Assembly: GCA_965208065.1 (NCBI GenBank)
Contig: OZ242313.1
Span: 2,852,001-2,916,000, forward strand
DNA from: Bin103 sp002238925
GTDB lineage: Bacteria > Spirochaetota > Spirochaetia > SZUA-6 > Bin103
Direction: 5' to 3'
Length of the DNA: 64,000 bases
In this document: in pieces, positions 1-9,808 of the stretch
Position numbering within the stretch: the stretch's first letter is position 1
Layout: every line of letters starts with the position of its first letter
Program-made: the position numbers and the translations under genes
The notes under the pieces: generated by a model
What the model saw: only the letters and a program-made list of their open reading frames with translations
What the model was told of the DNA's origin: nothing
Databases searched by the model: none

Positions 1-1020
1 CTGTATGCGCTGGTCACCGAGGGCGAGCGCGGCAGCGGCCGCGCCGGCGCGCGCAGCACCGCCGACACCCGCGACGCCTACCTGGACCGGGTGACCGCGG
101 GCACCACCCTGGCGCGCCCGTTGCGGGTGGCGGTGGACTGCGGCAACGGCGCCGCGGGAGTATTTGCCTACGAGGCCCTGCAGCGCATCGGCTGCCTCAC
201 CTTCCAGCTCTACTGCGACCCCGACGACCGCTACCCGCACTACTTCCCCAATCCGTCCGACCTGAAGGCGCGCCGGCGGCTGCGCGAAATCGTTACCCAC
301 CCCTACATCCGCGCCGACGCCGGCCTGGCGTTCGACGGCGACGGCGACCGCATCGGGGTGATGGACGAGCACGGCGCCGACGTGTGGAGCGACCGCGTGC
401 TGATCCTGCTCGCCCGCCGGCTGCTGCGCGAGCATCCCGGCGCCACCGTGGTGTACGACGTCAAATGCACGCGCGGCCTGGAGGAGGAGGTGCGCGACCG
501 CGGCGGGCGCCCGGTGATGTGGAAGACCGGCCACTCGCACATCAAGGCGAAACTGCACCAGCTGGACGCCGAACTCGCCGGCGAGCGCAGCGGCCACATC
601 TTCTACGGCGCCGGCTTCTACGGCTTCGACGACGCGCTGTACGCCGGTATTCGGCTGCTGGAGGTGCTGGCGGACCACGACGGCTCGCTGTCCGGCCTGG
701 TGGCCACCACGCCGCCCTACCTCACCTCGCCGGAGATCGCCGCGCACTGTCCGGACGACGTGAAGTATGGGGTGGTGGATCGGCTGGTGGCCGAGTTCAA
801 GGCGGAGTACGGCGACCGGGTGATCGACATCAACGGCGCCCGGGTCGACTTCGGCGACGGCTGGGGGCTGGTGCGGGCGTCCTCCAACCTGCCCGAGCTG
901 GTGATCATCTTCGAGGCGAAGACCGAGCAGCGGCTGCGCGAGATCCGCGCCCTGTTTCGCGCCAGGCTGGACGCCTGCCCGGAAATCGATCCGGCCTGGC
1001 GCAACGACCCCTACGCCTGA
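1..1020 (+). CDS. Phosphomannomutase/phosphoglucomutase, 5' end missing
   Basis: Interconverts hexose 1- and 6-phosphates (alpha-D-phosphohexomutase superfamily), feeding sugar-nucleotide synthesis in the cytosol. The reading frame is open from the first base, so the N-terminal domain with the phosphoserine loop lies outside the window and about 339 residues are visible. The metal-binding loop FDGDGDR is encoded at 331-351 and the sugar-binding loop GERSGHIF begins near 580. The C-terminal domain (VRASSNLPELVIIFEA and after) carries the phosphate-binding RASSN-type motif. It ends 17 bp before the sugar isomerase on the same strand, so the two are probably co-transcribed. Mannose versus glucose preference cannot be told from the sequence. 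Confidence 0.9.
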   Translation: MYALVTEGERGSGRAGARSTADTRDAYLDRVTAGTTLARPLRVAVDCGNGAAGVFAYEALQRIGCLTFQLYCDPDDRYPHYFPNPSDLKARRRLREIVTHPYIRADAGLAFDGDGDRIGVMDEHGADVWSDRVLILLARRLLREHPGATVVYDVKCTRGLEEEVRDRGGRPVMWKTGHSHIKAKLHQLDAELAGERSGHIFYGAGFYGFDDALYAGIRLLEVLADHDGSLSGLVATTPPYLTSPEIAAHCPDDVKYGVVDRLVAEFKAEYGDRVIDINGARVDFGDGWGLVRASSNLPELVIIFEAKTEQRLREIRALFRARLDACPEIDPAWRNDPYA

Positions 1021-1037
1021 GGTCCGTGGGAGAGATC

Positions 1038-2468
1038 ATGCACGACACATCGCCGGCGCGCGCCCGCATCGGCCTGCTGCCGACCGGGCACAGCTACTAC
1101 TGGGACCAGTTTCCGCGCCTCAAGGAGATGGGCCTGGGCATGTACCGCAAGCTGCGCGCCCTGCTGGAGCCGTACGGCGAGCTGATCGCGCCGGAGCTGG
1201 TCGACACCGAGGCCAAGGCGCGCGCCGCCGCGGAGCTGTTCCGAGGCGCCGGTATCGACATCCTGGTGATTTTTCCGTTCGGCTATACCACCAGCATGAA
1301 CATGCTGCCGGCGGTACGGGGCGTGGAAGTGCCGATCCGCATCCTCAACGCGCACGAACACCGTTCCTACGACTACGCCAACGCCGACACCACCATCTAC
1401 CTGCACCACGAGGGGGTGTGCTGCATCCCGGAGTTCGCCGGTGCGCTGACCAACATCGGCAAGCGGTTCCGGGTGCGCACCGGCCCGTTCGACGATCGCG
1501 GCCTGCAGCGGCAACTGGCGGCGGACTTCCGCGGCGCCGCCGCCGCGCGCGTGTTCCGGGAACTGAACGTGGGCCTGATCGGGCAAGTCTACACCGGCAT
1601 GTCCGACATGCCGATTGACGAGCACCGCCTGTTGCGCGCCACCGGCAGCCTGCTGGTGCGCCCCGAGGTGGAGGAGATCCAGGCGGCGTACGAGCGCGTC
1701 ACGGAATCCGAACTGGAGGCGATGTACCGGGAATTCCGCGAGGTGTTCGAGGTGGACGCCACGGTGACCAACGAGCATATGCGGTTCTCCGCTCAGGTGG
1801 CGGTGGCGTACGAGCGGGTGATCACTCGGCACGACATCGGCGCCTTCGGCTACTACTGGTGGGGTGAGCAGGAACTGGTAACGCAGCTGCGCGCGCAGTC
1901 GGGGCTGGCGGTGTCGCGGCTGGCGGCGCTGGGCCGGCCGGGCGTGACCGAGGGCGACGTGAAGACCGCCATGGCGATGAAGATCCTCGACCTGCTCGGC
2001 GGCGGCGGCATGTTCGTGGAGTTCTTCGCCATGGACTTCGACGAGAACTTCCTGCTCATGGGGCACGACGGACCGGCCAACATCAGCGTGGCCGAGGGGC
2101 GGCCGCGCCTCACCCACCTGGAGGTGCACCACGGCAAGTCCGGGCATGGGCTCGGCATCGACTTCGACATGCGGCAGGGACCGGTCACCCTGGTCAACCT
2201 GACCCAGGTCGACGACCGTCCGCCCGGAGGTGGCGGTGTCGGCGAGTCGTTCAAGCTGATCTTCACGGTGGGCGAAATCATCCCCGGCCCGGTGCTGAAC
2301 ATCGGCAACCCCAACGCCCGCGTGCGGGTGGCAAAGCCGCTGCCCGAGTTCATTGACACCTGGTGCCAGCAGGGCCCGTCGCACCACATCGCCCTGGGCG
2401 TGGGCGACCACGGGGACGCCCTCGAGACCTTCGCCGAAGCAATGCGCTTCCCGATCCTCCGAATATAG
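1038..2468 (+). CDS. L-fucose/L-arabinose isomerase family protein
   Basis: Predicted cytosolic aldose-ketose isomerase of about 476 residues, a usual length for the fucose/arabinose isomerase fold. The N-terminal region (IGLLPTGHSYYWDQFP) and the substrate-domain stretches (LNAHEHRSYDYANADTT, EFFAMDFDENFLLMGHDGP, LEVHHGKSGHGLGID) resemble this superfamily, including the acidic and histidine residues expected for Mn2+ binding. The ATG at 1038 is preceded by AGAGA; the frame is open much further upstream, but that part is the shadow of the mutase. The substrate is unknown; an L-sugar such as fucose, rhamnose or arabinose fits the alpha-L-rhamnosidase and importer nearby. The family is fairly sure, the substrate is not. 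Confidence 0.75.
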   Translation: MHDTSPARARIGLLPTGHSYYWDQFPRLKEMGLGMYRKLRALLEPYGELIAPELVDTEAKARAAAELFRGAGIDILVIFPFGYTTSMNMLPAVRGVEVPIRILNAHEHRSYDYANADTTIYLHHEGVCCIPEFAGALTNIGKRFRVRTGPFDDRGLQRQLAADFRGAAAARVFRELNVGLIGQVYTGMSDMPIDEHRLLRATGSLLVRPEVEEIQAAYERVTESELEAMYREFREVFEVDATVTNEHMRFSAQVAVAYERVITRHDIGAFGYYWWGEQELVTQLRAQSGLAVSRLAALGRPGVTEGDVKTAMAMKILDLLGGGGMFVEFFAMDFDENFLLMGHDGPANISVAEGRPRLTHLEVHHGKSGHGLGIDFDMRQGPVTLVNLTQVDDRPPGGGGVGESFKLIFTVGEIIPGPVLNIGNPNARVRVAKPLPEFIDTWCQQGPSHHIALGVGDHGDALETFAEAMRFPILRI

Positions 2469-2484
2469 ATCCCGCGACTATAGT

Positions 2485-2517
2485 CAGCGCACCCGGCCGT
2501 GGTGGCCGGGTACGCTG
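2485..2517. terminator. Bidirectional terminator-like hairpin
   Basis: A strong inverted repeat (CAGCG, one mismatch, then ACCCGGCC; loop GTGGT; matching right arm) lies in the 60-bp gap between the convergent isomerase and solute-binding protein genes. There is no T-run on either side, so termination efficiency is uncertain. Confidence 0.5.
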
Positions 2518-2528
2518 GCACGTCACAA

Positions 2529-4220
2529 TTACGGCATGGCAGCGCCGAGCTGTTCGGCGGCGGCCTGCATCAGCTCCTCGCCGCCGGCGGCCTTCCACTC
2601 CTCGATGTAGGCGTCCCACTCCGAGATGTCGCGCTCGCCGAGCACGAACTGCAGCTCGCGCTGCAACTGCAGGTCCTTGACGCGCGTCGCAACGCCCGCG
2701 TCCAGGTCGATCAGCAACTCGAAGTCGCGCGCCCGCGGCATTGCAATCGCCATCTGGTCGAGCACCCCGCCGGCATGGTCGCGCTGCTTGGCGTCCCGGA
2801 GCGGGTCGTCATCGGCGTACGGTGGCGGCGGATACGTCTTCCAGCGCAACGAGATGCTCAGCACGTTCCAGTTCCCGAGCGGCTGGTAGGCCGGGTCATA
2901 TATGCCAGGGTGATCGTCCGTGAACGTGAGCGAGTGCAGACCGGTATCCGGGTAGAAGGAACGCGTGCCCTTGCCGGGGAAGATCGCCTCGCCGCCGCCT
3001 TCGATCACCTCGATGTTGCCCTGGTTGGGATAGGTGATGAAATCGTGGAAGTGCATGATGCGCTTCACGAGCCCCTGATCCTGCTCCAGCTCCTTCGGCG
3101 ATATCAGCAATCTGCCGGGCCGGCCACCCGGCCCATACGCGCCGCCGCGCCCGTCGTCGGACATTGGCGGGTCGATCGGCGCCCAGACGTCGGCGACCTC
3201 CAGGTTGCCGTCGTGAGCGGTGGTGTTCTCGAAGATCAGGTTCCAGCCGGGATACCACACCATGCCCATCTGGTCGTTCATCGAGTAGGCGGTGAACGGT
3301 TCCCAGGCAATGGTGAACCAGTCGGGGTGCAGCAGGCCGGCGTCCAGCAGGCGCTTCAGCCACAGCACGAAGTCTCGGCTGGTGCCGTCCAGGTTGGGAT
3401 GGTTGATCACGCCGTCCTTCACGTTCCAGCCGGGGTGGCCGTACATGGTGCGGAACGGCTCCAGCATGGTAAAGCTGTTGCCGTCCCCTGCCCCGGCCAT
3501 GAACCAGGTGTCGGCCGTGCCGGTGCCGTTGGGATCCTCGTTCACGACGCGCTGGGCGTACTCGAACAGCTCCGACTCGGTGCGCGGCTTGTCCATTCCG
3601 AACTGATCCAGCCAGTCGGTGCGAATCTGCAACGCCCAATTGTCCGCGAACACCGGGTAGCGCGGCAGCCCGTACATTACGCCGTCGTCGCTGCTGGTGG
3701 CCCAGGTCTTGTAGTCCTTGGTAATAAACTGTTGCCAGGTCGGCAGATATTGCAGGTACGGCTCCACGTTGAGCAACAGTCCGTCGTCGTGCAGCTTCTT
3801 GGCCACGTTCTTCTGGCCGAAGCTGAGCGCGATGATGTCGGGCGGGTCGCCGGCAATGAAGCGGGTGGTCAACTGGTTGACCAGGTCGTCACCGGGCAGA
3901 AAGTTGATCTCGATGTTGGCGTTCAGCTCCTGGTTCAGGTAGTCGTTGATGGGGTCGTCCGGCACCGGGGTGAACCAGTAGCCGCTGGACAGGATCTCGA
4001 AGTCGTGGCTCTTGCTCATGTCGTCGTAGTCCCACGCCGACGGATCCGGGCGCACCGGTATCAGCGGCAGCGTGTCCGGCAAGTCCAGCTCCGGCACCAT
4101 CATCTCGCCGCCGGCCGCGTCCGCGCCGCCGTCCTCCTGGGACGGGCTGGCACCCAGGTGCGCTGCCGCCAGCAACAGGGCTGCCGCCGCCGGCAGCCCG
4201 ATCAGGCTTCGAATCATCAT
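2529..4220 (-). CDS. ABC transporter sugar-binding protein (LplA/family 1 type)
   Basis: Periplasmic extracellular solute-binding protein of 563 residues that would hand a saccharide to the two permeases encoded upstream. It starts with a Sec-type signal peptide (MMIRSLIGLPAAAALLLAAAHLGASPS) with no lipobox cysteine, so it is probably soluble rather than lipid-anchored. The start at 4220 is chosen because a GGAGGG ribosome site lies just before it; longer in-frame extensions are arginine-rich and not plausible. The C-terminus (EWDAYIEEWKAAGGEEL) is typical of the large LplA/YtcQ subfamily that serves oligosaccharide or uronate importers. Order on this strand is permease, permease, binding protein. 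No ATPase is encoded locally, so a shared MsmX-like ATPase is likely. Confidence 0.9.
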   Translation of the reverse strand: MMIRSLIGLPAAAALLLAAAHLGASPSQEDGGADAAGGEMMVPELDLPDTLPLIPVRPDPSAWDYDDMSKSHDFEILSSGYWFTPVPDDPINDYLNQELNANIEINFLPGDDLVNQLTTRFIAGDPPDIIALSFGQKNVAKKLHDDGLLLNVEPYLQYLPTWQQFITKDYKTWATSSDDGVMYGLPRYPVFADNWALQIRTDWLDQFGMDKPRTESELFEYAQRVVNEDPNGTGTADTWFMAGAGDGNSFTMLEPFRTMYGHPGWNVKDGVINHPNLDGTSRDFVLWLKRLLDAGLLHPDWFTIAWEPFTAYSMNDQMGMVWYPGWNLIFENTTAHDGNLEVADVWAPIDPPMSDDGRGGAYGPGGRPGRLLISPKELEQDQGLVKRIMHFHDFITYPNQGNIEVIEGGGEAIFPGKGTRSFYPDTGLHSLTFTDDHPGIYDPAYQPLGNWNVLSISLRWKTYPPPPYADDDPLRDAKQRDHAGGVLDQMAIAMPRARDFELLIDLDAGVATRVKDLQLQRELQFVLGERDISEWDAYIEEWKAAGGEELMQAAAEQLGAAMP

Positions 4221-4344
4221 TGGTGAAATCCCTCCTCGGGGCTTTCTGTTCCTGCCAACCGGGCACTCGCCTCGGCTGCGCAGATCCGAACTCCATGCCG
4301 GCGTGCTCGTCCCACATCCGGCATCCCGCGGCTCAGGCGCCGCG

Positions 4345-5223
4345 CTATCCCTTGATCGCTCCCAGGTATACCCCCTTGATGAAATGCTTCTGGACGAACG
4401 GATAGACACATAACAGCGGCACGATTCCCACCACCACGGTGGTCATTTTCAGCGATTCGGGATTGATCTGGCGGCGCCCCATCATCTGGTACACCTCGCT
4501 CTGCGAGTACGCTCCCAGCAGGATGTGGCGCAGGATGAGCTGCAGAGGCCACAGCCGGTCGTCGCTGAGGTAGACCAGCGCATCGAACCAGGAGTTCCAG
4601 TGCTCGACGATGCTGAACATGCCGATCGCCGCCAGTGCCGGCGCGGTGAGCGGCGTGATGATCCAAATCAGCATCTGCATGTGCCCGGCGCCGTCGATAC
4701 GGGCCGACTCCACCAGGCCCTCCGGCAGGTTCTCGATAAACACCTTGATCACCAGCAGCCCGAAGCTGTGCCCGAGGTAGGGCAGAATCATCACCCAGAA
4801 ATTGTTCAGCAGCCCCAGGCGGCGCATGACCAGATAGCTCGGGATCAGGCCGCCCGGAAAGATGATCGACGCCAGCACCAGCAGCAGCACCACGTTCCGC
4901 CCCGGCAGACCGCGAATCGACAGCGCATAGGCGCCGACCAGCGTGAATACCAGTGCCAGTGCCGGCCCGATGGTACTGCGCAGTACCGAGATCATGAACG
5001 CGCGCCACACCGCCGCCTGGCCGAGCACCCGCTCGTAGCCCTGCAGCGTCGGCTCCAGGGGAATGACCACGAAGTAGTTGCGCTTGATCAGCTCGCCCTG
5101 CGTGGTCATCGACATGCCGATCACGTATATCAGCGGGAACACCGCGGTCACCGCGATCAGACCAACGATGAGGTGAATCGAGACCTGGTAGGCACGTTCG
5201 GCCGGGTTGGAATACAGCACCAT
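4345..5223 (-). CDS. ABC sugar transporter permease, LplC/YtcP (MalG) type
   Basis: Inner-membrane permease of 292 residues with about six hydrophobic segments (first at residues 15-40, VSIHLIVGLIAVTAVFPLIYV). The cytoplasmic EAA loop that contacts the ATPase is clear (ESARIDGAGHMQMLIWIITP, near residues 187-206). The ending FIKGVYLGAIKG is characteristic of this permease family. It lies 15 bp after its LplB-type partner and 124 bp before the solute-binding protein, forming one importer operon. Confidence 0.92.
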   Translation of the reverse strand: MVLYSNPAERAYQVSIHLIVGLIAVTAVFPLIYVIGMSMTTQGELIKRNYFVVIPLEPTLQGYERVLGQAAVWRAFMISVLRSTIGPALALVFTLVGAYALSIRGLPGRNVVLLLVLASIIFPGGLIPSYLVMRRLGLLNNFWVMILPYLGHSFGLLVIKVFIENLPEGLVESARIDGAGHMQMLIWIITPLTAPALAAIGMFSIVEHWNSWFDALVYLSDDRLWPLQLILRHILLGAYSQSEVYQMMGRRQINPESLKMTTVVVGIVPLLCVYPFVQKHFIKGVYLGAIKG

Positions 5224-5238
5224 GCAGCGCGCGCCCCG

Positions 5239-6216
5239 CTACCAGATGCCGCGGCCCGTGTAGCGCCGGGCGATGTAGTTGGCCGCCACCACGGTGAGCA
5301 CGCCGAAGAACGACTGGAACAGGCCCATGGCCGCACCGAGGCTGAGCTCCAGCTGGCGCAGCCCGACCCGGTAGATCCAGGTGTCGATGATGTCCCCGAC
5401 GTCGTATACGGCCGGGTTGTAGAACAGCAGCACCTGCTCGCCGCCGGCGTACAGGATGAACCCGAAGTTCAGGCACAGTACGAACGACACCACCGGCAGG
5501 ATGGACGGGAACGTGATGTGGCGGATGCGGGCGATCGGACCGGCGCCGTCGATCACCGCCGCGTCGTAGAGCTGTGGGTCCACCGTGGAGAGCGCCGCCA
5601 GGTAGATGATCGTCCCCCACCCCAGCTCCTTCCAGATTGCCGAACCGATCAGGATTGGCCGGAACGCGCCCTGGTTGAGCAGGAACTCCATCCGCTCCAG
5701 GCCCACGAACACGCGAATGTTGTTCACCAGCCCGTGGCCGGTGGAGAACACTGCGAACACGATGCCCCAGATGATTACCCAGGAAAAAAAGTGCGGTATG
5801 TAGACGACGGTCTGGGTGGTCTTCTTGAACCACGGCAGCGCCATGTCGTGAAACATGATCGCCAGCAGGATCGGCGGCAGGAAGCCGAACAGGATGCGCA
5901 GCAGGCTGATCTCGAAGGTGTTGCGGATAACCTGGACGATGCCGGGCCGGCTGAAGATCTCGATGAAGTTGCCGAGGCCGACCCACTCGCTGCCCCACAC
6001 GCCGCGCCCGATGCTGAGCTCCTTGAACGAAACCACCCACGACAGCCCGATCGGCCAGTAGCGGAACAGCAGGTAGTACGCCAGCACCGGCAGCAGCAGG
6101 AGGTACACGGTGCGGTGCGCGTGAATCCGCTCCAGGAGCGTCTTCCTGCGGCGTGCCGGCAGCACCGGCGCGGCCACCGAACTGGTGGGCGTGGCTGGCA
6201 TGAGCGTTGCGGGCAT
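5239..6216 (-). CDS. ABC sugar transporter permease, LplB (MalF) type
   Basis: First gene of the importer operon and partner of the LplC-type permease. It has six predicted membrane helices after a basic N-terminus (RRRKTLLERIHAHRTVYLLLLP). The EAA loop reads DPQLYDAAVIDGAGPIARIRHITFPSI. The ATG at 6216 is chosen; the same frame also offers a TTG at 6282 and an ATG at 6201, none with a convincing ribosome site, so the exact N-terminus is open. It diverges from the deacetylase/rhamnosidase gene at 6321, and the gap of roughly 100 bp may hold both promoters, which would link uptake and glycan cleavage. Confidence 0.9.
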   Translation of the reverse strand: MPATLMPATPTSSVAAPVLPARRRKTLLERIHAHRTVYLLLLPVLAYYLLFRYWPIGLSWVVSFKELSIGRGVWGSEWVGLGNFIEIFSRPGIVQVIRNTFEISLLRILFGFLPPILLAIMFHDMALPWFKKTTQTVVYIPHFFSWVIIWGIVFAVFSTGHGLVNNIRVFVGLERMEFLLNQGAFRPILIGSAIWKELGWGTIIYLAALSTVDPQLYDAAVIDGAGPIARIRHITFPSILPVVSFVLCLNFGFILYAGGEQVLLFYNPAVYDVGDIIDTWIYRVGLRQLELSLGAAMGLFQSFFGVLTVVAANYIARRYTGRGIW

Positions 6217-6320
6217 TCTGCCACGCGGTGTGCGCCGGCGCAAACGTGATTCAGGCTGGCGCGCTGATTCGTGCTTGACCAACGGGGCGTTGTGGCGTTC
6301 AAGATCGGGCGGGAGGTTCC

Positions 6321-9300
6321 ATGGAACCGATACCGGACCGCTTGATTGTCCTGACCTTCGACGACGGCAAGAAGTCGAACGCCACCTTCGTTGCCCCGCT
6401 GCTGCGGCGCCACGGGTTCGGCGCTACGTTCTTCATCACCGAGGGGCTGGAGTTCGCCGACAAGAGCCGCTACATGGACTGGGCCGAGATCAGGGGGCTG
6501 CACGACGCCGGCTTCGAGATCGGCAACCACCACGGTGCCCACGTCGACGTGACCACCCAGTCGCGGGAGGAGTTTGTCCGCGGCCTGGAGCAGGTGGAGC
6601 AAAGCTGTGCCGCGCACGGCATCGACGTTCCGGTTACCTACGCGTATCCCGGCGGCCATCACCACCTGCCGGCGGTGCGGGCGCTGGCCGACAAGGGGTA
6701 CCGGTTCGCGCGCCGGGGCACCTGGCCGGAGCGCCCCGACCACGGCGACGGCGCCTTCGGGCGGCCGTACGAGCCGGGCGCCGACCACCCGCTGCTGATA
6801 CCGTGCGCGGGAGTGAACGGAGCGGCGTGGAATCTGGCCGATCTGTGCGCGGCGGCGGCTTCGGCGGATCCCGGCCAGGTTGCCGTACTCACCTTCCACG
6901 GGGTGCCCGATCATCACCGGTGGTGCGACACCGATCCCGGCCTGTTCACGCGCTTCACCGCCTGGCTCGCGGCCAACGACTACCAGGTGATCGCGCTGCG
7001 CGACCTGGCACGCTACGTGGATCCGGACCGGCGACCGGCCGATCCGTACGCCTCGATTGCGGCTCGCCAGTGCCTGCAGGCGCGCGGGCTGACCTGCGAG
7101 TACGCCGCGGACCCGTTGGGGCTGCAGTGCGCCCGGCCGCGCTTCCACTGGACGCTGGCAAGCGGGCAGCGCGATCAGCGGCAGACGGCGTACCAGGTTC
7201 TGGTTGCCAGCAGCCCCGAGTTGCTGGAGCCGGGTCGGGCCGACCGCTGGGACAGCGGCATGGTGAGTGCTCCTTCGGGGACCGCGGTCACGTATGACGG
7301 GCAGCCGCTGGCGAGCGGCGAAGCCTGCTGCTGGAGCGTGCGCTGCTGGGACAGCGCCGGCCGGGTTGGGCCGTGGGCGGCCCCGGCGCGGTTCGAGCTG
7401 GGCTTGCTGCACGAGGCGGACTGGAGCGGCGCGTGGATAGGGGCCGCCAAAGGAGTCAGCTCACCGCTCCTGCGCCGGGAGTTCCGGTTGGCCGGTGCGG
7501 TGCGGCGGGCGCGGCTGTACGCGGCCGGGCTGGGGTTCGCCGAGCTGTTCGTGAACGGCGAGCGGCTCGGCGACGCGGTGCTCGACCCGGCGGCGACCGA
7601 CTACGACAAGCGGATTCTCTACGTCACCCACGACGTGACCGGCCTGCTCCGCGCGGGCGGCAATGCCGTGGGGGCAATGCTTGGCAACGGCTGGTACAGC
7701 GAGCCGTCGGCGCACCGCTACGGCGACTCGCCGCGGCTTCTGTTGCAACTCGAGGTGGAGCTGGAGGACGGCTCCGCGGTGTCGGTGACCAGCAATGCGG
7801 ATTGGCGCACCGCGTCGGGTCCGATCACCGCCAACGGCCTGTGGGGCGGCGAGTGCTACGACGCGCGGCTCGAGCAGCCGGGGTGGAGCGAGCCGGGCTT
7901 CGACGCCGCGGCGTGGACGCCGGTGGCGCGCAAGAGTGCTCCCGGCGGCACGCTGGAGGCGCAGGAGCTGCCGCCGATCCGGGTGGTGCGCACCCGGCCG
8001 CCGCGGGCGGTTTCCAATCCGCGCGCCGGCACTTGGGTGTTCGATTTCGGCCAGCTGTTCGGCGGCTGGGCGCGGGTGCGGGTTCGGGGCGCGCGTGGGC
8101 ACCGTCTGCGTGTCACCTACTCCGCGCGCATCGATCGCATCACCGGCCTGGTGGACGAGCGCCACCACGTCAAGGGTTCGGAGGCCGATACCTACGTGCT
8201 GCGCGGCGGCGGCGAGGAGAGCTACGCGCCGCGATTCACCTATCACCCGGTGCGCTACGTGCAGCTGGACGGCTACCCGGGGCAGCCGGCGGCGGACGCG
8301 GTGACCGGCTGCGTGGTGCACTCGGCGGTGGACCTGACGCAGACCTTCGCCTGCTCCGACCCGCTGCTGGAACGGATCCACCGCAACGTGAGCTGGACGT
8401 TCAGCAACGGCCTGTACGGGTTCCCGCTCGACTGCCTGCACCGCGAGCACTGGGGCTGGACCGATCCCGCCACCATCACCTCGACCCTGTACGCGCGCGC
8501 CTGGATGCCCCGCTTCTGGCGCAAGTGGCTGGACGACATTCGCTGCGCCCAGGATGAGGCCGGCGTGGTGCCGGACATTGTTCCCGACTATCGGCCGTCC
8601 GGCAGCAGCCCCAACAACCCGCTGCGCCGCAAGGGCGATCCCGCCTGGGGCGGCAACTATCCGCTGCTGGTGTGGTACCTGTACCAGTACATCGGCGACC
8701 GCGACCTGCTCGCCGCCCACTACCCGGCCATGTGCCGCTGCGTCGCGGCGCACACCGAGATCGCCGAGGGACACCTGGTTACCCATGGCCACTACGGCGA
8801 CCACATGCTGCCGGGCAGCGGCCCCGGCGACGAGGAATTCGTGTCCAGCGAGACGCCGCCGGAACTGCTGTGGACCGGCTACTACTACCGCGGCGCGGCG
8901 GTCCTGGCGCAGGCGGCCCGGGTGTTGGGCAAGGACGACGATGCGCAATCCTACGAGCGCCTGGCGGGACAGATCCGGGACGCCATAAACCGCCGCTGGT
9001 TCGACGCCGACGGCGGCCGCTACGCTTCCGGTTCGCAGACCGCCAACGCCTTCGCGCTGGCGCTCGGTATCGTCCCAAAGGGGCGCGCCGATGCGGTGCT
9101 GGCGGACCTGGTGGACGCGGTCGAACGGCGCCACGGCGGGCGTCTGCACACCGGCAACACCGGCACCACCTGTTTGATCGACGTGCTCGGAAACCGCGGG
9201 CACGCCGATCTGCTGCACCGCATCGCCACGCAGACCGAGTATCCCGGCTGGGGCTTCATGGTGCAGCAGGGAGCGACCACGGTCTGGGAGAGCTGGAGCC

Positions 9301-9782
9301 TGGAGAGCGGCGTCGGGGCGGAGGACAGCATGATCATGTGGGGCGCCATCGACGAGCTGTTCTGGGGTGTGCTGCTGGGCATCCGCGGCCCCGACTACTA
9401 CGGTCCTCGCCCGCTGGCGCCCGGGTTTGAGCGGGTGGAAATCCGGCCTCAGGTGGTGGGCGATCTCACCTCCGCCTCGGGAGCGCTGACCACCGTGCAC
9501 GGGCGGATCGCGGTGGCGTGGCGGCGCGACGATGAGCAGTTCACGCTCGACGTCTCGCTGGCGCCGGGGGTGCGCGGGAATGTGCGGGTGCCCACTCTGG
9601 GCCGATCCGCGTTTCGCATCGAGGAGCACGGTTCGTTGATCTGGCGGCAGGACGGCGCCGCCGCCGAGCCCGGGCCGTGGCCGCTGGTGGGAATCTCCGG
9701 CTCGGCGGCGGTCGATGGCGGCGTCGACTTCGAGGTCGGTTCCGGCGACTACCGGTTCGTGGTGCGGGACGGCGCGGGATAA
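6321..9782 (+). CDS. Fusion of polysaccharide deacetylase (NodB) and alpha-L-rhamnosidase (GH78)
   Basis: A single 1153-residue protein. Residues 1-235 are a NodB/CE4-type deacetylase with TFDDG (metal Asp15), the metal-binding histidines in NHHGAH (70 and 74) and the AYPGG motif. Residues of about 250-1150 are an inverting GH78 rhamnosidase: N-terminal beta domains (SAYQVLVAS-like and DWSGAWIG), then the (alpha/alpha)6 catalytic domain with DCLHREHWGW, the expected acidic region, then PAWGGNYPLLVWYLYQYIGD and later TTVWESW. There is no signal peptide, so it looks cytosolic, unusual for a glycan deacetylase. A GGGAGG site precedes the ATG. It diverges from the sugar importer, suggesting it trims imported acetylated or rhamnosylated oligosaccharides. 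Both domains look intact. Confidence 0.9.
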   Translation: MEPIPDRLIVLTFDDGKKSNATFVAPLLRRHGFGATFFITEGLEFADKSRYMDWAEIRGLHDAGFEIGNHHGAHVDVTTQSREEFVRGLEQVEQSCAAHGIDVPVTYAYPGGHHHLPAVRALADKGYRFARRGTWPERPDHGDGAFGRPYEPGADHPLLIPCAGVNGAAWNLADLCAAAASADPGQVAVLTFHGVPDHHRWCDTDPGLFTRFTAWLAANDYQVIALRDLARYVDPDRRPADPYASIAARQCLQARGLTCEYAADPLGLQCARPRFHWTLASGQRDQRQTAYQVLVASSPELLEPGRADRWDSGMVSAPSGTAVTYDGQPLASGEACCWSVRCWDSAGRVGPWAAPARFELGLLHEADWSGAWIGAAKGVSSPLLRREFRLAGAVRRARLYAAGLGFAELFVNGERLGDAVLDPAATDYDKRILYVTHDVTGLLRAGGNAVGAMLGNGWYSEPSAHRYGDSPRLLLQLEVELEDGSAVSVTSNADWRTASGPITANGLWGGECYDARLEQPGWSEPGFDAAAWTPVARKSAPGGTLEAQELPPIRVVRTRPPRAVSNPRAGTWVFDFGQLFGGWARVRVRGARGHRLRVTYSARIDRITGLVDERHHVKGSEADTYVLRGGGEESYAPRFTYHPVRYVQLDGYPGQPAADAVTGCVVHSAVDLTQTFACSDPLLERIHRNVSWTFSNGLYGFPLDCLHREHWGWTDPATITSTLYARAWMPRFWRKWLDDIRCAQDEAGVVPDIVPDYRPSGSSPNNPLRRKGDPAWGGNYPLLVWYLYQYIGDRDLLAAHYPAMCRCVAAHTEIAEGHLVTHGHYGDHMLPGSGPGDEEFVSSETPPELLWTGYYYRGAAVLAQAARVLGKDDDAQSYERLAGQIRDAINRRWFDADGGRYASGSQTANAFALALGIVPKGRADAVLADLVDAVERRHGGRLHTGNTGTTCLIDVLGNRGHADLLHRIATQTEYPGWGFMVQQGATTVWESWSLESGVGAEDSMIMWGAIDELFWGVLLGIRGPDYYGPRPLAPGFERVEIRPQVVGDLTSASGALTTVHGRIAVAWRRDDEQFTLDVSLAPGVRGNVRVPTLGRSAFRIEEHGSLIWRQDGAAAEPGPWPLVGISGSAAVDGGVDFEVGSGDYRFVVRDGAG

Positions 9783-9808
9783 GCCGGAGATTGCACGGTA
9801 CGACTGAC

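Noticed and set aside
384..1037. N-terminal extension of the sugar isomerase frame
   Set aside because: It is the arginine-rich shadow of the mutase gene in another frame, and a good ATG exists at 1038.
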